A DNA stretch of 64,000 nt, taken from contig CM041778.1 in NCBI GenBank assembly GCA_023374045.1, positions 287,099,533 to 287,163,532 of the forward strand. The letters run 5' to 3'. Below are positions 33,601 to 46,042 of this stretch, piece after piece. The position numbers and the translations under genes are program-made. Numbering within the stretch: position 1 is the first letter of the stretch; each line of letters opens with the position of its first letter. The stretch comes from Limonium bicolor. Its lineage: Eukaryota > Streptophyta > Magnoliopsida > Caryophyllales > Plumbaginaceae. The notes beneath the pieces were generated by a model. That model had not been told where the DNA came from. It worked only from the letters and a program-made list of their open reading frames with translations, and searched no databases.

Positions 33601-36216
33601 CACATGCTTTGTTGTTATCGTAGATGGAAGCCTTTCTAAGGGTTCACATCTTCACCACATTGGTGGTTCTTTGGTTAATGAGGGGTATCATCCCTTGGGT
33701 TTCTCGTAGTGTCCAAGTGTGAACTAGACCATTATTGGCATTATCAAGATTCTTGTGCCTCTGTGCTACCGCTGCTACAGAAGGCATAAAGGGGAACAAA
33801 AGCTTCGTCAACGTTATATAGAGTGATGCTCTAGTGACAGTGACATTGAGGTAGCCATTACTCCAAGCCGCTCATTATGTTGAGCTTTAATTGGGTTGTT
33901 CAGTTGTCGATCTATTTGACGTATGAAGTAATATCTCTTGCAAGTCTTGTTAGTGGATGGTATGGGTTTTCCAACCGTTTAAATTTACATAACGTATTTG
34001 GTTCATGGGTTTTAAGCCTTATTGCTGCAAGCTGTGCTCTTTGCAAGCTGCTTATACATGTTTCCACTCCTTATATATCCCACATGTTGGAGGTATTACT
34101 GGGCTCCATGGCAAGTCGTGGCATCACGCTTCCGTTCATGGGAGGGCCTTTAGGCAATATAGTGTTAATCAGTGCCTTTGTGTAATTTAGGGTATTTCCC
34201 GTTATGCGAAATCCTTTTGGTGTCCTAACCGAGTGTTCGTTCTAGTTCCCGTGCTCTTATCATGATGCTTTGTTCGATTGTTGTAAATTCAGACACCCTT
34301 TACGGATTGCTCCTGGGTGTTATTGGTTATGCCATTTCACCCGGCTAGTGTTTATGATAGGTTATGTCCACTATACCGCCTTGTGGTATCATAGTTTAAG
34401 TCATCCCTTTGTGGGTTATAAAGTCTTCCGTTCTTGGGTAGACTGTTTATACCTCGTGGTAATCCTGTGATTGCTCTTGGGAGTTCCGTCCCGTTGTTGA
34501 ACATCGTTGTGTTCATGTTAGGCTTTCGCCTTACTGTGTTCAGGCTGGGTATACTTTCCAGCTGTTTTGTATTTGCTTGATGTCTTTGAGACATATCCAA
34601 TGTCTATACTTACTAGTCAGTGCTCTTTGCACTTCCTAGTTCTTATTCGTTATCTCAGATGGATTCTCTGAGTTCTTTTTACTTATCTCTTAACTGAGTT
34701 CCTTCTCCCTGATCGACTGAAGTGCCCATCTGTTCTGGTTTGAACTTACTGATGGTCCGTAGAACGGAGTTGACTACTTCCCGTGTTCCGAACAATACAT
34801 GTATACATACGTGGGGTACCTTGTTGATACGTTACCACTTACCTGACTATCTGTCAGGCCCGCAAGCTCCTTCGGAGTGCGGTCGTCCCACATCCCATAT
34901 TTGGGTACACTCGTAGTGCTCGTCACATGCCTAGGTGAAGTATTCTATTGTCAACTCCTCTTGTATCATTCTATGATACTCACCGTAATTCTGTTGGTTC
35001 GGTTTTAAAATCCAAGGTTTAAAGAAAGGTTGTGGTTTTGAAAGAAAAAGTTTTGGGTTTGAAACAATAGTTCGGTGTTAAAAAAACAGTTCTTCATGGC
35101 ATAGCCATGTTTGAGGTATTTCCAAGGTTTCATTCTTCCTGTTTTAAGATATGTGATCCGGTAGTCGCTTCTTTGCGGTCTCGGTACATTACTATGTACC
35201 AGTGGTGTGTTAAAGTTGCTTGACATACTCCTGTTCTTACTGCACTTGTTGTGGCAAGTGCGTGGTACTGGTGGTTTTTGGGTAAACCTATACCGGTCAT
35301 GGTGTGGTTTCCACTCGTATTTGATAGTCTTATCGACTCTTCCCGTGATCCTATTGATCTATGATTGGGATACTCGATCTTTTAGGTAACTTCTCAGTGA
35401 TCTTGACATGGTTGTCGTTGATTGGGATATTTCTCCAATCCTTGGGGACTCCCATTTATTCATCCTATGTTTTTCCTTGTGGCTCGTTCCCACTGGTTTA
35501 CCGTGGTTATTGAGCCTTCGTTTGTTTAGGCACTACTCTTGTAGTCCTATCGGATTATATCCTGTGATTGTCCTTATCGCCGTCTGAGCTAAGTCGGCCA
35601 GGTGTTGTAACCTCTTTGGCGTTGTAGTTTCGGCGTTAATCACTCCCGACTATGTCTTTAGTCAGCTAGTATACCGTTGGTGGTATTATGTAGCTATTAC
35701 TGTCCCGTAGACTTGTGTCTCGGTTTTTGTTGCAGTTCCTTTTTCCGCTCCGTTGCACTCTTAGTGCTTCTTTTCTGCTGCTGGTTGATTAGCCAGATTC
35801 TCATGACTGCTAGGCATGTCGCCCCATGCTGTTGTAAGTTGTAGTCTCCTTATGGTTGGAGTGCTCATTCCACCGCTATTGAGTGCGGGTATTGTTGTTC
35901 AACCGGGAACCATCTCCGGGACTTCCAATTTTTGGAATCTACTATGTGTCGGTTCTTGTTTACCGTACAGTGGTTTCACAACTGCCAGATCGGGTTTTCC
36001 CGAGTATGAGAGGACTTCCCTTCTCTCTGGCGTTCCTTCTCAAGTTATACAGTGGGGTTTGCGGAGGGCGGGTCTGATATTGTAGGTATCCGGTACTCAC
36101 CGGGAGTTCCTAACTAGCATCTCTCTAATGATATCACTCAGCCCTTAGCCCTAAGCTTCTAATTCCTAATTCGGTATTCCTAAACTCGGTATTTCCAGTC
36201 ATCAGAGTGAAGTATC
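30684..36216 (-). other. Non-coding interior of D1
   Basis: Across 5.5 kb I find no gag, protease, RT or integrase motif, and no long frame. Related blocks are shared with H2: 31905-31950 with 60245-60285 (GCTCTACC...CCCTTAAAA), 32805-32835 with 60835-60868 (TCATACAGAGTGCAGAGG), 34745-34895 with 61260-61415 (GGAGTTGACTACTTC and GGAGTGCGGTCGTCCCA), and 35236-35262 with 62217-62245 (a GCACTTG hairpin). The H2 gag has no visible counterpart before the D1 PBS. Confidence 0.75.
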
Positions 36217-36228
36217 GCTCTGATACCA
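36217..36228 (-). other. Primer-binding site of D1 (tRNA-iMet type)
   Basis: TGGTATCAGAGC on the minus strand lies 5 bases after the LTR end TGTTACA. It overlaps one arm of a small inverted repeat (ATCAGAG...CTCTGAT). Confidence 0.88.
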
Positions 36229-36233
36229 CTTTT

Positions 36234-39200
36234 TGTAACACCCCTACCGCTAATACTGTCATTACCGTCCAATCTCCTTACACATCCAGACTCACGTAGC
36301 GGATACATATATATACAACGGTGGGCGATACAATACCGTTACCCACCCACGTGACTAACAAGGCTACTACTACTACATACAGCATCGGTCTGATGGACCG
36401 GAATATCCGAGTGCTACACAAATACATTCCTTACTACAATTACAAATCAAGTACTATAACATTCCCTTCAATCAATGCTCCATAAGGCGATAAAATACAA
36501 TACCATAAACACCGAGTTTACTAAGATAGCCTTATACAAATATATACCTCTTCCAAATTCATACATACTCACTAAGAGGCTACATCTACCCATTCCTCAC
36601 AAACTACTTACTTTCTAAGTCCCATATACCCTTAGTACACTTCTACACCAAGGCTACACGCCTTATACAAATTACTCCTTCAACTTTCTTCCTAGCTGTC
36701 AACGTAGCTGTTGATTTCTTACCGAATCTGTCCGCTTCGGGTACCTGCACACTAAACGTTGCCCCTAGGGGCTCAGCTTTCGCTGCATATGACTTCCACA
36801 TACCCCGCGTACTAGCGAGGGTACGCCGACCAATTGTCGAATACATGCAATTCATTTTACAGTACATACATACATACAGCTTCATTCATAATGCTACAAT
36901 GCTACACAAGGTATATACATACCACAGTACAATACATACAAGGAATACAACCACACCCCAACCGATACTTACTTACCTTCTTCCGTAATACCCATACATA
37001 CACAATACATTCTCAATACTTACACAATACACGATACTTGTTAGCTTCATTGGTCCCCCGTTTTAATCGGGTGGATTACTCTTTTACACAGGTCATGACT
37101 TACACCCACCAGACCATTACTCATATAATACTTACTTACTACTACTTGAAGTCAGTCGTCGGGACCTCGGCCCGGGGATACTCTGTCCCCCACCGGATTT
37201 ACTTTGGTTCACTAATCCAGGATGCTACCCATTTAAGGGGTTTGGGCCGTGGACCAGCTTAAGAACCAAGAATCGGATCCAACCACTTGTGTCTCCTCAT
37301 CCTCACACATGGCCAAAACTATATCGGACTTCTACTCATTCCAATTTACTCAATACTTACGTTAGAAGTTAGGTAGTTAGGAATTAGTAGAAGTCATCAC
37401 ATCCAACCACAATAATACAATACACACATACCCATCCATACCAAGGTATAATACTCTACACAAGTACACTACACAGTACAAATACATTTCATTCTCATCC
37501 ATTCATTTCATGAATTATACAAACTAATGTTCAAGACAAATATATCAAGAACAATAATAAGCAAGCACAAGTAAGTGCAATATAGTCTGATTCATGCATT
37601 TATCTTATTTAGGTGATCAAATAAGCACACAAATCGGGGTAACCAGGTTAGGATACAGAGCATGAAGAAATCATACCTTTTTCCAGAGATTACTTTACCG
37701 GGTGTTCCCTTGTTCCTTTGGTTCACTCTCATTCCTCGAGTCTTATTCTCGAACCTCCGGCTACACGCCAAATGGTTCCATTAATACTAAACATTACAAT
37801 ACATTCATAGCTATTACTCCCGTACTTACCCCGTTATCCCGTTACTTCAGTTTAACTTAATGTTCTTATTCTCTCAACTTTCTTAATTACTTCTCATACT
37901 TGTTTTCCTACTCATATACTTACTTTCTTACCATTAGAGTTACATTAATGGTGTATTACTAAAGTCCCATATATATATGTGCATATCTATATATATATAC
38001 ATACATATGATTACTATGTTATTTTTTTTCTTGTAGGTTAGGGCCGACCGACCCATCGACCGACCCAACCTCTGGGGTCGGTCCATTCCAGTAAGTTTTT
38101 TCGTCCTCCAGACTTACCCGACCGACCCACCGACAGACCCAACCTCTGGGTCGGTCGAAGTCAGAAACTTCAACTCCTAAGGATTTTGTCCGACCGACCC
38201 ATGACCGACTCACCCGTCTGGGTCGGTCGAAGTCATAAAGTTCGTTCCAGTGATTTTTAAGCCCCGACCGACCCACGACCGATCCTACTTGCTGGGTCGG
38301 TCGGTAGTAGAACTTGCCTACAGATTTTGTTTTTGATTCCTTTTCTTACCCATTTTTTCCCCAATCTTCCTACATGTAATACCACATGTTTTAGTACCTT
38401 TTACGCTTCCTAAAATACTTTAATTCATCCACTAACTCATTACTAAATTCATTTCCCATTCTCATATGGATTTACACAATTTTCCTCATTTCCATTCCAG
38501 CACTCATAGCAGTTTTGGTTCCTTCTTGCTACAGATTTTCGCTCTAACCTTTACCATTCAATACTCCCTCTACCAATGCCTCTCCTAGCATCCTAAATAC
38601 ATTTCCAAGCAATACAATATCTATACCAAAGTCCAACATTCATATCACTAAATCTTGTACTCTAATTTTTCCTAGTTTCTCCAACGTAATCCAACGCCTC
38701 TTGCTACAGATTTTATCCCCGTTCATTCTAACACTAGAACTACTACTCCATTGCTAATAAACATCCTTAATCAATCCAATACACACCTTGGTTCTCCCAT
38801 TCACCAAGTCATCCAATGATGCACATTTCCTACTAAAATTTTGCCAAAGTTTACCTACAATTCTAACTTCTCCACATACATACTTTTCCATAAAATTCAT
38901 TCCTAATCTAGCCACACCCATACAAGGGTTCTACCAGCACTCAAAGAAATTCTTAATACACCAATACACCATCAAGCAACAATACTAGTACACATACTCA
39001 TTACATTTGGCTCCAAGGCCTACAATTCACATACTTGCTCACAAATACTAAAATTTCCACAACTTCACTACTAATACAATAGTTTAGGTTCTTTCATTTG
39101 TTTACCCATTCTCATTACTCTAATGCATTTAAAATTGAGCAGTAAGAAGGAGCTCTTACCTTGAGCTTTTAATTCCTTCTTTTCCTTTCCAATTTCCCTC

Positions 39201-40438
39201 ATTCTTCTCTCTTTCTTGCACAAATCGGCTATATGGGGAACAAAGCACACAAAACAAGTATAATTAACATACTAACCCTTAAATTAATGCCAGTTCATAG
39301 AAATGTTTAGAACACTAATTTTAGGGTTTACCTTTGGAGTGTTTTAGGAGGGGTTTAAGCCCTTGGTTCAAGAAGGTGATCCCACCACCATTGCAAGGTT
39401 GAATTGAAGCTCAAAAGAGAGAGAAAAATAGGGCATTACAATGGGTAAAAAATTGGCTACAAGGGAAGGTGAAGAAAATATGGGGTTTTCATGAAGATTC
39501 TTACCTTAATGGAGAGAGGAGACTCCAAGCTACCCATTGATGCTATTTCCTCTTTGAATGGGGAAAACCCATGGAGATGAACTTCCTCATTTTTAAATTC
39601 TAAAAAGAGGGAAGTGTAGAGGATAATGTGGGGAGCAAGAATATTTATTTGATTTTGCATTTGGAGCTTGTATGTGGCTAGAGTATAAAGGAGAAGGTGG
39701 AGTAGCCATGGGAGGAGAAAGAAATCGGCTGCACCAGAGGGAGGAGAAAAAAACGATAAAGGAAGAAGAAAGAGAGGAAAGAGAAGGAAGAAAAGATAAA
39801 TGAGAGAGGAGAGAGAGGGTGGGGGTGCTTTTCTACTTTTCTTTCTTTCTTTCCTTTATTTCTTTCTAGCTTATTAGGTATGTGTGGGGTCTTATTGTTT
39901 ATTAAAACCGGCCTCTCCTATATGTACATGCTAGAGTGTTTTTCGTCTTTTACAGAAAACGCTCGTTTATTTACCCGGTTAGCACTATTCACTAACCGGG
40001 CCCGTTTTCCAGAATTTTCTCATTTCTTTTTTTTTATTGGTTATTAAGCTTTCATTAATGCTTAATAATTTTTATTTAATGATTTATAGTTTTTACGGGT
40101 TTGTTTGACCACTTAAAATCACGTTTTCGGGCTTTCTCAAAAAACGTGCGTTAAAGCTCTATTAGCGTTTTAATACATTATTTGGATCCGTTTCCTTCGG
40201 GAGCTGTTCCCATATATTATCCAGGCCTTATTAAGCCTTTAGAATCCATATAATACGCTAACCGAGGTCTCATACCTCCTATGGTTATTTAACGCTTATT
40301 TAGCATTTTTTGCTTTTTATGCGTTTCTTTATTTCTATTGGATTTATTTTTCTTTACCAATATTACTTAGGCCCCATTAAGCCCTTAAATACCTATTAGA
40401 ATAGTTTTAATCACTATATTTAAGGTCGAGGTATTTCA
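36234..40438 (-). repeat. D1 5' LTR (right on + strand)
   Basis: This is the homologue of 26594-30683. Compared with it, this copy lacks 29 bp around a hairpin (near 39240) and has about 166 bp extra (39560-39725). Otherwise the two differ by scattered substitutions and short gaps, so the insertion is not very recent. Confidence 0.92.
38038..38304 (-). repeat. GGTCGG inverted-repeat island, D1 right LTR
   Basis: It matches 28428-28692, with a few substitutions that weaken some arms (CCGACAGACCC in the second unit). Confidence 0.85.
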
Positions 40439-40443
40439 GGTTG
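40439..40443. repeat. Target-site duplication, right copy, for D1
   Basis: GGTTG matches 26589-26593. The H1 LTR continues with CATGCTTTATCTTG, as in S2. Confidence 0.95.
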
Positions 40444-43418
40444 CATGCTTTATCTTGTCTTAGTTATAGCAAATAAACAGATAGCACACAAATCGTGGGA
40501 CACCTCGTTAGCAAGCAGGTCACAAGAAGGACTGTATTGTTCACCGTCGGTGGTTGTTTGCTTAATCTCCTTCCGAGTCCCAATTCACAAGTCCTAAAAC
40601 ATTCATTCAGTTTTAGGTTATAAGTTACTTAACTCACCCCAACTTACTTAACTTTCTTAACCACTAATGTTTACCCACTAATAATCACTAAATCTTTATG
40701 GTTTAACCTTAACCTCAAAAGCCACTTACCTCTCATTATTTCTTAAGCTTGTTTATGGCCCCAATGACCATTATATGTCATTAATTATGTCCTAACAATC
40801 TTATAATATCATTACCAAACAAGTCCCAACCTTAAAACCCCATTTTTCAACATTCTGTAGCTTTTTTTTTATTGGTCCGGGTTTGTGTCCGAGGATGTAA
40901 ACCCGGACCAATACATCGGATGAGTTTCTGGACAATTTAGTGACTGGTCCGGGTTTGTGTACTTAGACGTAAACCCGGACCATGTCACGGTATTAGTCTC
41001 TGAATAGTTTTTGATGTGGTCTGGGTTTATGTACTTGGTTACAAACCCGGACCAAGGCTAAACTTGTACAAAAATGCAATTTTTGACTTCTTCTGAACCT
41101 CAAATCTTGCCCAATCTTTTCCTAACCTTTCCACAAGTATCCTAGCATGTTTTAACATCATTTTAGCACCTTAAAATCCTCTTAATCCATCCACTAACTC
41201 ATACCTAATTCCTTGATCATCTACTCAAGTTCTTACAAAAATTCCTAACACTTATACTTAGGTTCCTACACTACTAACATGTAAACTTGCCTAAAACCTC
41301 AACTAACCAAAGTGTTTCTCCGTAAGCATTATCACCACTCCTAATGCTTTATTACTCATTCCCATTTCCTTTACACGGACTTCTCAAACTTCCTTAAGCT
41401 TACACTTAGAATCTCACAAGACATTATTCTTCCTTTATTTACTAAAACTTGCACAAAACTTAATCGCACTCCCACTATAACCCTAGAGCATCAAACTCAC
41501 TCATTTAAACTCTAATTCCTTCAAGACAACTCCTAAGTCCTTTAAACACTCAAGAACACTCTAGTTCACTTACTTTCACCAATATAAGCCTTAAGAATTC
41601 ATAGCACGCACCTTCTAGGTCATCAAACTTCATTTATACACCTTAAACTCCTTGTCTTCTCACCAAATTTTGACATGGGGTCCCTAGTATATTTCTACAT
41701 CCAACCACTTGGTTTTACCATTTAACAACCTTGAACACCCAAATTCCTCCCACGCATTCTTAACACTCAATTTACACCAAAACTACACCACATAATCATA
41801 TAATACATAAGCTTAAAATGCTTGGCACTTAGGCCCTTAAATGACATAAAGCTTAACCACTGAATTTCCACATATATTAGCCTTTGACCTGCACATACAC
41901 AAAACAAGGCTCCCATTGAAATATAAATGCTGTTGTAATTCACCTTTTAATTGTCTAACTATCTCATTTCCCATTTGCTCTTTAATCACAAGTTCTCAAA
42001 TATAATCGTTGTTTCTCCTAGGTTTTATAGCCCTTCCCTAATGTAAACTCTAAGCTAAGCTATCATATATCTAAATCTCATTCCTTTAAACAATAAAACA
42101 CCTTAAGGTAAGCAATTTACCTTGTTCTTTTACAAGCTCCACAAACTTTCCTCTTTAGATTTTCCTTGAACAATCTCGGTCACCAATCTATTTCTCTTTG
42201 CAAATGTTCTAATCAATATCCAATAACTCCAATGAGTGCTAAACAATACACTAACCTTAAGGAGTAAACCCTAGGTTAAAAATGTGTTTTAAGGTATCAA
42301 AATGGATCTTTTACCTTGAAGTCTTAAGGTAGGCTTGGATATGAATCAAGAGGGACCTCCTCTAGCCCTTGGAAAATAGAAAACAAGCTAGAACAAGGCA
42401 TAAAAATGAAGCCCCATGAGCGGTAATTTTCGGACATGTGAAGCAATGATGGAAACCTAGTTTTTCGTACATATTCTTTACCTTAAGAGAATGGAGAAGC
42501 TAATGCACCCTCCAAGCTTATTTTTCCCCCTTCAATGGCGGTTTCCCTTGGCACCAAAATGAAGCTTTTGATGTTTTGGGAAGATAGAAAGATGGAGCTT
42601 GAGCTAACTAAGAGATATATGTGCTTGGTTTTGATTTTAGAGCTAAAATGAGTAAGTTATGGTCAAAGAAAGATGGAGCTAGCATGGAGGCTGCTCTTAT
42701 GTGAAGGAAGAAGAAAGAGAGCAGGAGAAATTGGTGAGAAGAAGAAGAAATGAAGAAAGGAGGAGAGAGGGAAGCTAAAAGGAAGATTTTTCTTAAAAGG
42801 TGAATAGTACTCTACTAACTTTTCCCTCTTCTTTTTCCTTAAGTTGCTGTCTCATGTGGTGACTCACCACTTCAAAAACGTCCCCCCTTCCTAAATGAGA
42901 TATTTATGGTCTTGGTTGACCAATTAATTAGCTTATATTGACTTAATGCTAAACTAGCACTATTTGGTTACTATTCACAAATTAGTGCACATATTTGTGA
43001 AATTTTTTATTTCCCATTGATTTAGACTTCCTAATGTGATACTAAGTAGTACACAAGTTAATTAAGAAGTAATCATGGGCATTTAGCTACATAAAACCCC
43101 TTTCTAAGACAATTTTTCAAAAATGTGCTTCAAGAGTCCTTAAAGCACAATTTGTGTTTTAACTTGTTTTTGAGCTTGGTTTCCTTTGGTAATTGATTGA
43201 ACATGACCATTAGGATGTTACTAAGGTCTAAGAATGATATTTGGGTGCTAACCCAAGTTACTCCAAGCTTAGAGCACATTTTTGCTTAAACTGCTCTTAT
43301 GGTGTTTCCTTGTGTATTCTTTGGTTAAAATTGTTTCTTAATATTTATAAGGCATTATCTAGCCCTCTTATATCTTAGTTTATCATCTAAACACCATATC
43401 TAGGTTTGGGGTATTTCA
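40444..43418 (-). repeat. H1 5' LTR, 5' part
   Basis: It continues the H1 LTR and ends GGGGTATTTCA (TGAAATACCCC on the minus strand). It contains the GGTCCGGG island at 40870-41056 and the 5'-proximal hairpin at 43119-43152. No gene is supported. The 5 bases beyond it (TGATT) would be the TSD, but the partner copy is not visible. Confidence 0.88.
40870..41056 (-). repeat. GGTCCGGG inverted-repeat island in H1 LTR
   Basis: There are three units of about 75 bp. In the first, TTGGTCCGGGTTT (40872-40884) pairs perfectly with AAACCCGGACCAA (40899-40911). The site corresponds to the islands in S1 and S2, but the arm sequence is different. Confidence 0.85.
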
Positions 43419-43832
43419 TGATTGGTAGTCACTGATTGATAACTAGCAATCATTGACTTATGGATGTCAATAGATTGTGGCTGACCAACTATTAGCTAAC
43501 TATTAATGGATGATTAACTTTTATTTTTCACCTATACTAACAAACAATTATGTGAATTAAAAGGTGTTCTTTCTAATTCCATTCCCTTGCTTCTACCAAA
43601 ACAAAACCCCTAACATTGGAAGTTGAACTTGAGGTTCTGGTTGATTGCTTCTTTTCATATTGTTGGGGATTAGAGCCTAGGGTACGCTTTAGTCATTACA
43701 CATTGGATTAATTAGTTAGACAAATTGTTTTATTTCTATTACTTTGTACAAACGGTGTAATAAGTATACACTTGTCTAAGTAATTGTAATGGTTATATTG
43801 GTTTTAAAAAATTGTAATGATTATTGAAGTAT
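43419..43832. other. Unassigned spacer between H1 and C
   Basis: No gene is seen. The part from about 43662 (TGTTGGGGATTAGAGCC) to the C insertion resembles the start of a Ty1/copia-type LTR, but this rests only on the TGTTGG start and cannot be confirmed here. Confidence 0.4.
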
Positions 43833-44059
43833 TGATAAGTGCAAAACATATAGACTTATTAAGGTTTAATCACCTTATTAATTGTAGCATTTTAAGTAAT
43901 GTTTCTCACTTATCTTTGGTTTTTCCTATAATTATGTTGTGATATTAACTGATGTATTATATGTGTTAAATGTAGGGAAAATACCATATAAATAGATATA
44001 TGGAGAGGGATTAGAATAAGGTCACACGACATGCACGCGAGGCCTGCTAGCCGTGTGAC

Positions 44060-44350
44060 GTCCGCCCTGCGTCCGTGGAATAAAGGGCGGACAAGGGACA
44101 ACGTGTCCGCGGATATTAGCCCGGACAGAGACACGGACAAGAAGAAAGGATAGGCACGTCCGTGGAAAAAGACACGGACAAGACACAGACAAGAGAAGAT
44201 TGGCTTGAGTCACGTCCGCGGATTTAAACCCGGACTAGGGACGGACTGAGCCATGACCGTGGCTTGTCCGCGGAAATAAACCCGGACAAGACTAAGGAGT
44301 AAGTGTGAGACATCCGTGGAAATTAACCCGGACACAGAGGCGGACGCGTG
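44060..44350 (+). repeat. GTCCGCGG / CCCGGAC island in C LTR
   Basis: Repeated GTCCGCGGA and GTCCGTGGA modules alternate with CCCGGAC, giving many short inverted pairs such as GTCCGCCCT...AGGGCGGAC (44060-44093). Confidence 0.8.
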
Positions 44351-44521
44351 TAAATTCCCAGTTCCAGATCCAATTATTTGACGCCCCGACCGTCTTCCCC
44401 AGTTTTCTTGCGGCGCCTGCAAACACATCTATCTACTATCAGCAATATCAGACGCCGCCCCATTCCATTCCTTGAATCTCTCACGCGGTGTTCCCTCTGT
44501 CTTCTTCCTCCTCCCTTCTTC

Positions 44522-44528
44522 TATAAAA
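44522..44528 (+). promoter_or_regulatory. TATA box of C LTR
   Basis: TATAAAA lies upstream of a CT-rich stretch (44530-44600), typical for plant Pol II promoters. Confidence 0.65.
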
Positions 44529-45454
44529 CCCAGGCTCCTCCAATCTTCTTCATTCATCCCTTTCGAATCCAAAGTTCATTATCTTTCAGTTCTTTCTTTG
44601 TTCTTTGTTCATCAGCCTTACGCTGTTAGTTTCCAGAGAACCAAAGAAGGAGTCGAATGGCCAATTGTTCGTTCTTCTTCGTTGGTTCCGACTATTTTAT
44701 TTCTTATGCTTGTTTTACTGTAAAATTATGTGTGATTAATAAACCTAGCCTTCCCGGGTTAGGAAGCAAGCCTATTTTATATAATTGTTTCATGTAAGCT
44801 TTCCAGTATAATTTATCTAGCAGTATTTTGATTCTTGTCCTTAATGCGCTTTAATCTTCTTGCAAATTATTAAAGTGATATTTGTAGCTCTTTGTTAAAA
44901 TGCAGTGCTGAGACAAGGTTCTAGACATAAGAAGTCAAAATGGTTAGCGACTAGAAGCGTATTTGCGCCGTATAGGTTAACCAATCTCCAATAGGGATTA
45001 TTAATAATGCGATTAATTTATTAATAACTTGAGCAAGGATTGTGCTTGTTATTTAAATTAATCAGGGTTTATTAGACAGGGAACGGTCAATAAACTAATT
45101 AAGATTCTTGAGTTTATTGCTAAAGTGGGAAAGTTATATTAATATGATTAAATAAAATAGGTAAGCAGAGCAACCCGGGATGCTTCTTTAAAACACAAAA
45201 AGATTTATAATTTCTATTTATTTTCTGTTTTGATTAATTGTTTTAATTATTATCTTATGAGTTAACTGTTAATTTCACTCCCTAAAAAAGATAAAATCTG
45301 TTTATAGAAATCTCAGTCAATTTATTACACTATCAGTTATCCACAGCGAGGTCCCCAAGAGTAAGACAACCCACATATCCACTATTCCGCAAAACGATAG
45401 GTACACTGCGTAAGTGGTAGAAGTTGTAACACACTATTTCTCCCAACAAGTTTT

Positions 45455-45472
45455 TGGCGCCGTTGCCGGGGA
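45455..45472 (+). other. Primer-binding site of C (tRNA-Asp type)
   Basis: TGGCGCCGTTGCCGGGGA is identical to the PBS of copies A and B and lies 6 bases after the LTR end. Confidence 0.9.
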
Positions 45473-45734
45473 GCTCCGGCACGGTTAATTGATAGTTCTT
45501 AATTTTATTGAGTTTTCTATTTATAAATATGTGATATATTTTGCTACTCTTATTATGTGATATATTTTGCTAATCTTTAATTTTTGTTTCTATTATTTTT
45601 ATTTCTATTATATTTTGTTTCTGTTATATTTTGTTTCTATATATTCTGTTAATATTCTAATTGTGTAGTATTCTGTTAATATATTAATTTTTGTTTCATA
45701 ATTTAGTTTTACTTTGTTCTATCATTTAATTTCA

Positions 45735-45930
45735 GCAACTAACTTCTAACATTTAATTTTCTGTCATTTAAATTCTGCAATCTAATTCCTAACATTTAAA
45801 TTTCTGTCATTTAAATTCAGCAATCTAACTTCTAACATTTAAATTTCTGTCATTTAAATTCAGTTCTTTATACTTCTGTCATTTAAATTTCTGTCATTTA
45901 ATTTCCAGCAATTTATATTCTGCACCTTTT
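45735..45930 (+). repeat. Degenerate AT-rich tandem repeat
   Basis: Repeats with a period of roughly 43 bp contain CTAACATTTAAATTTCTGTC and TTTAAATTCAGCAATC variants, in about four degenerate copies. Confidence 0.7.
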
Positions 45931-46042
45931 TCTTTTAATTATTTACTGCATTTATTTTGTTTTATTTTATTTTCTTTTTGTTTCATTATTTACGGTTTTT
46001 TTTAAAATCAATCAAAAAAATTAAAAAAAAACGAAGTTAAGT

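Larger units (their letters stand above)
26594..40438 (-). mobile_element. D1: 13.8-kb LARD-like non-autonomous LTR element
   Basis: The LTRs are 26594-30683 (4090 bp) and 36234-40438 (4205 bp), and the interior is 30684-36233. The TSD is GGTTG. A minus-strand orientation follows from the PBS at 36217-36228 and the PPT at 30684-30698. No gag or pol reading frame is recognisable on either strand. Long LTRs with a long non-coding interior fit the LARD class. Parts of the interior are related to H2 59613-62330. Confidence 0.9.
24418..43418 (-). mobile_element. H1: truncated giant-LTR Ty3/gypsy element
   Basis: On the minus strand the order is LTR start TGAAATACCCC (43418), an LTR interrupted by D1, LTR end TGTTACA (25565), PBS, and gag (25329 downward). 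Sequence identifiable as H1 stops at LTR3 of the Athila-type array. The array may have inserted into H1 or deleted the rest of it; the remaining pol and 3' LTR are not in the window. Giant LTRs, the TGTAACACCCC terminus and an iMet PBS suggest a Tekay/Del-like chromovirus, but no RT is available to confirm this. Confidence 0.8.
43833..45448 (+). repeat. 5' LTR of C
   Basis: This is a 1616-bp LTR. It includes an inverted repeat GTCACACG...CGTGTGAC (about 44021-44059), CCGCGG/CCGG modules (44060-44350) and a good TATA box (44522). The CT-rich start region is at 44530-44620. Confidence 0.9.

Noticed and set aside
30684..36216. Several 60-140 codon frames inside the D1 interior
   Set aside because: None has a retrotransposon or other recognisable motif, they occur on both strands, and their lengths are expected by chance.
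43662..43832. Ty1/copia LTR fragment
   Set aside because: Only the TGTTGGGGATTAGAGCC start is suggestive. No end, TSD or internal domain is visible, so it is described but not called.
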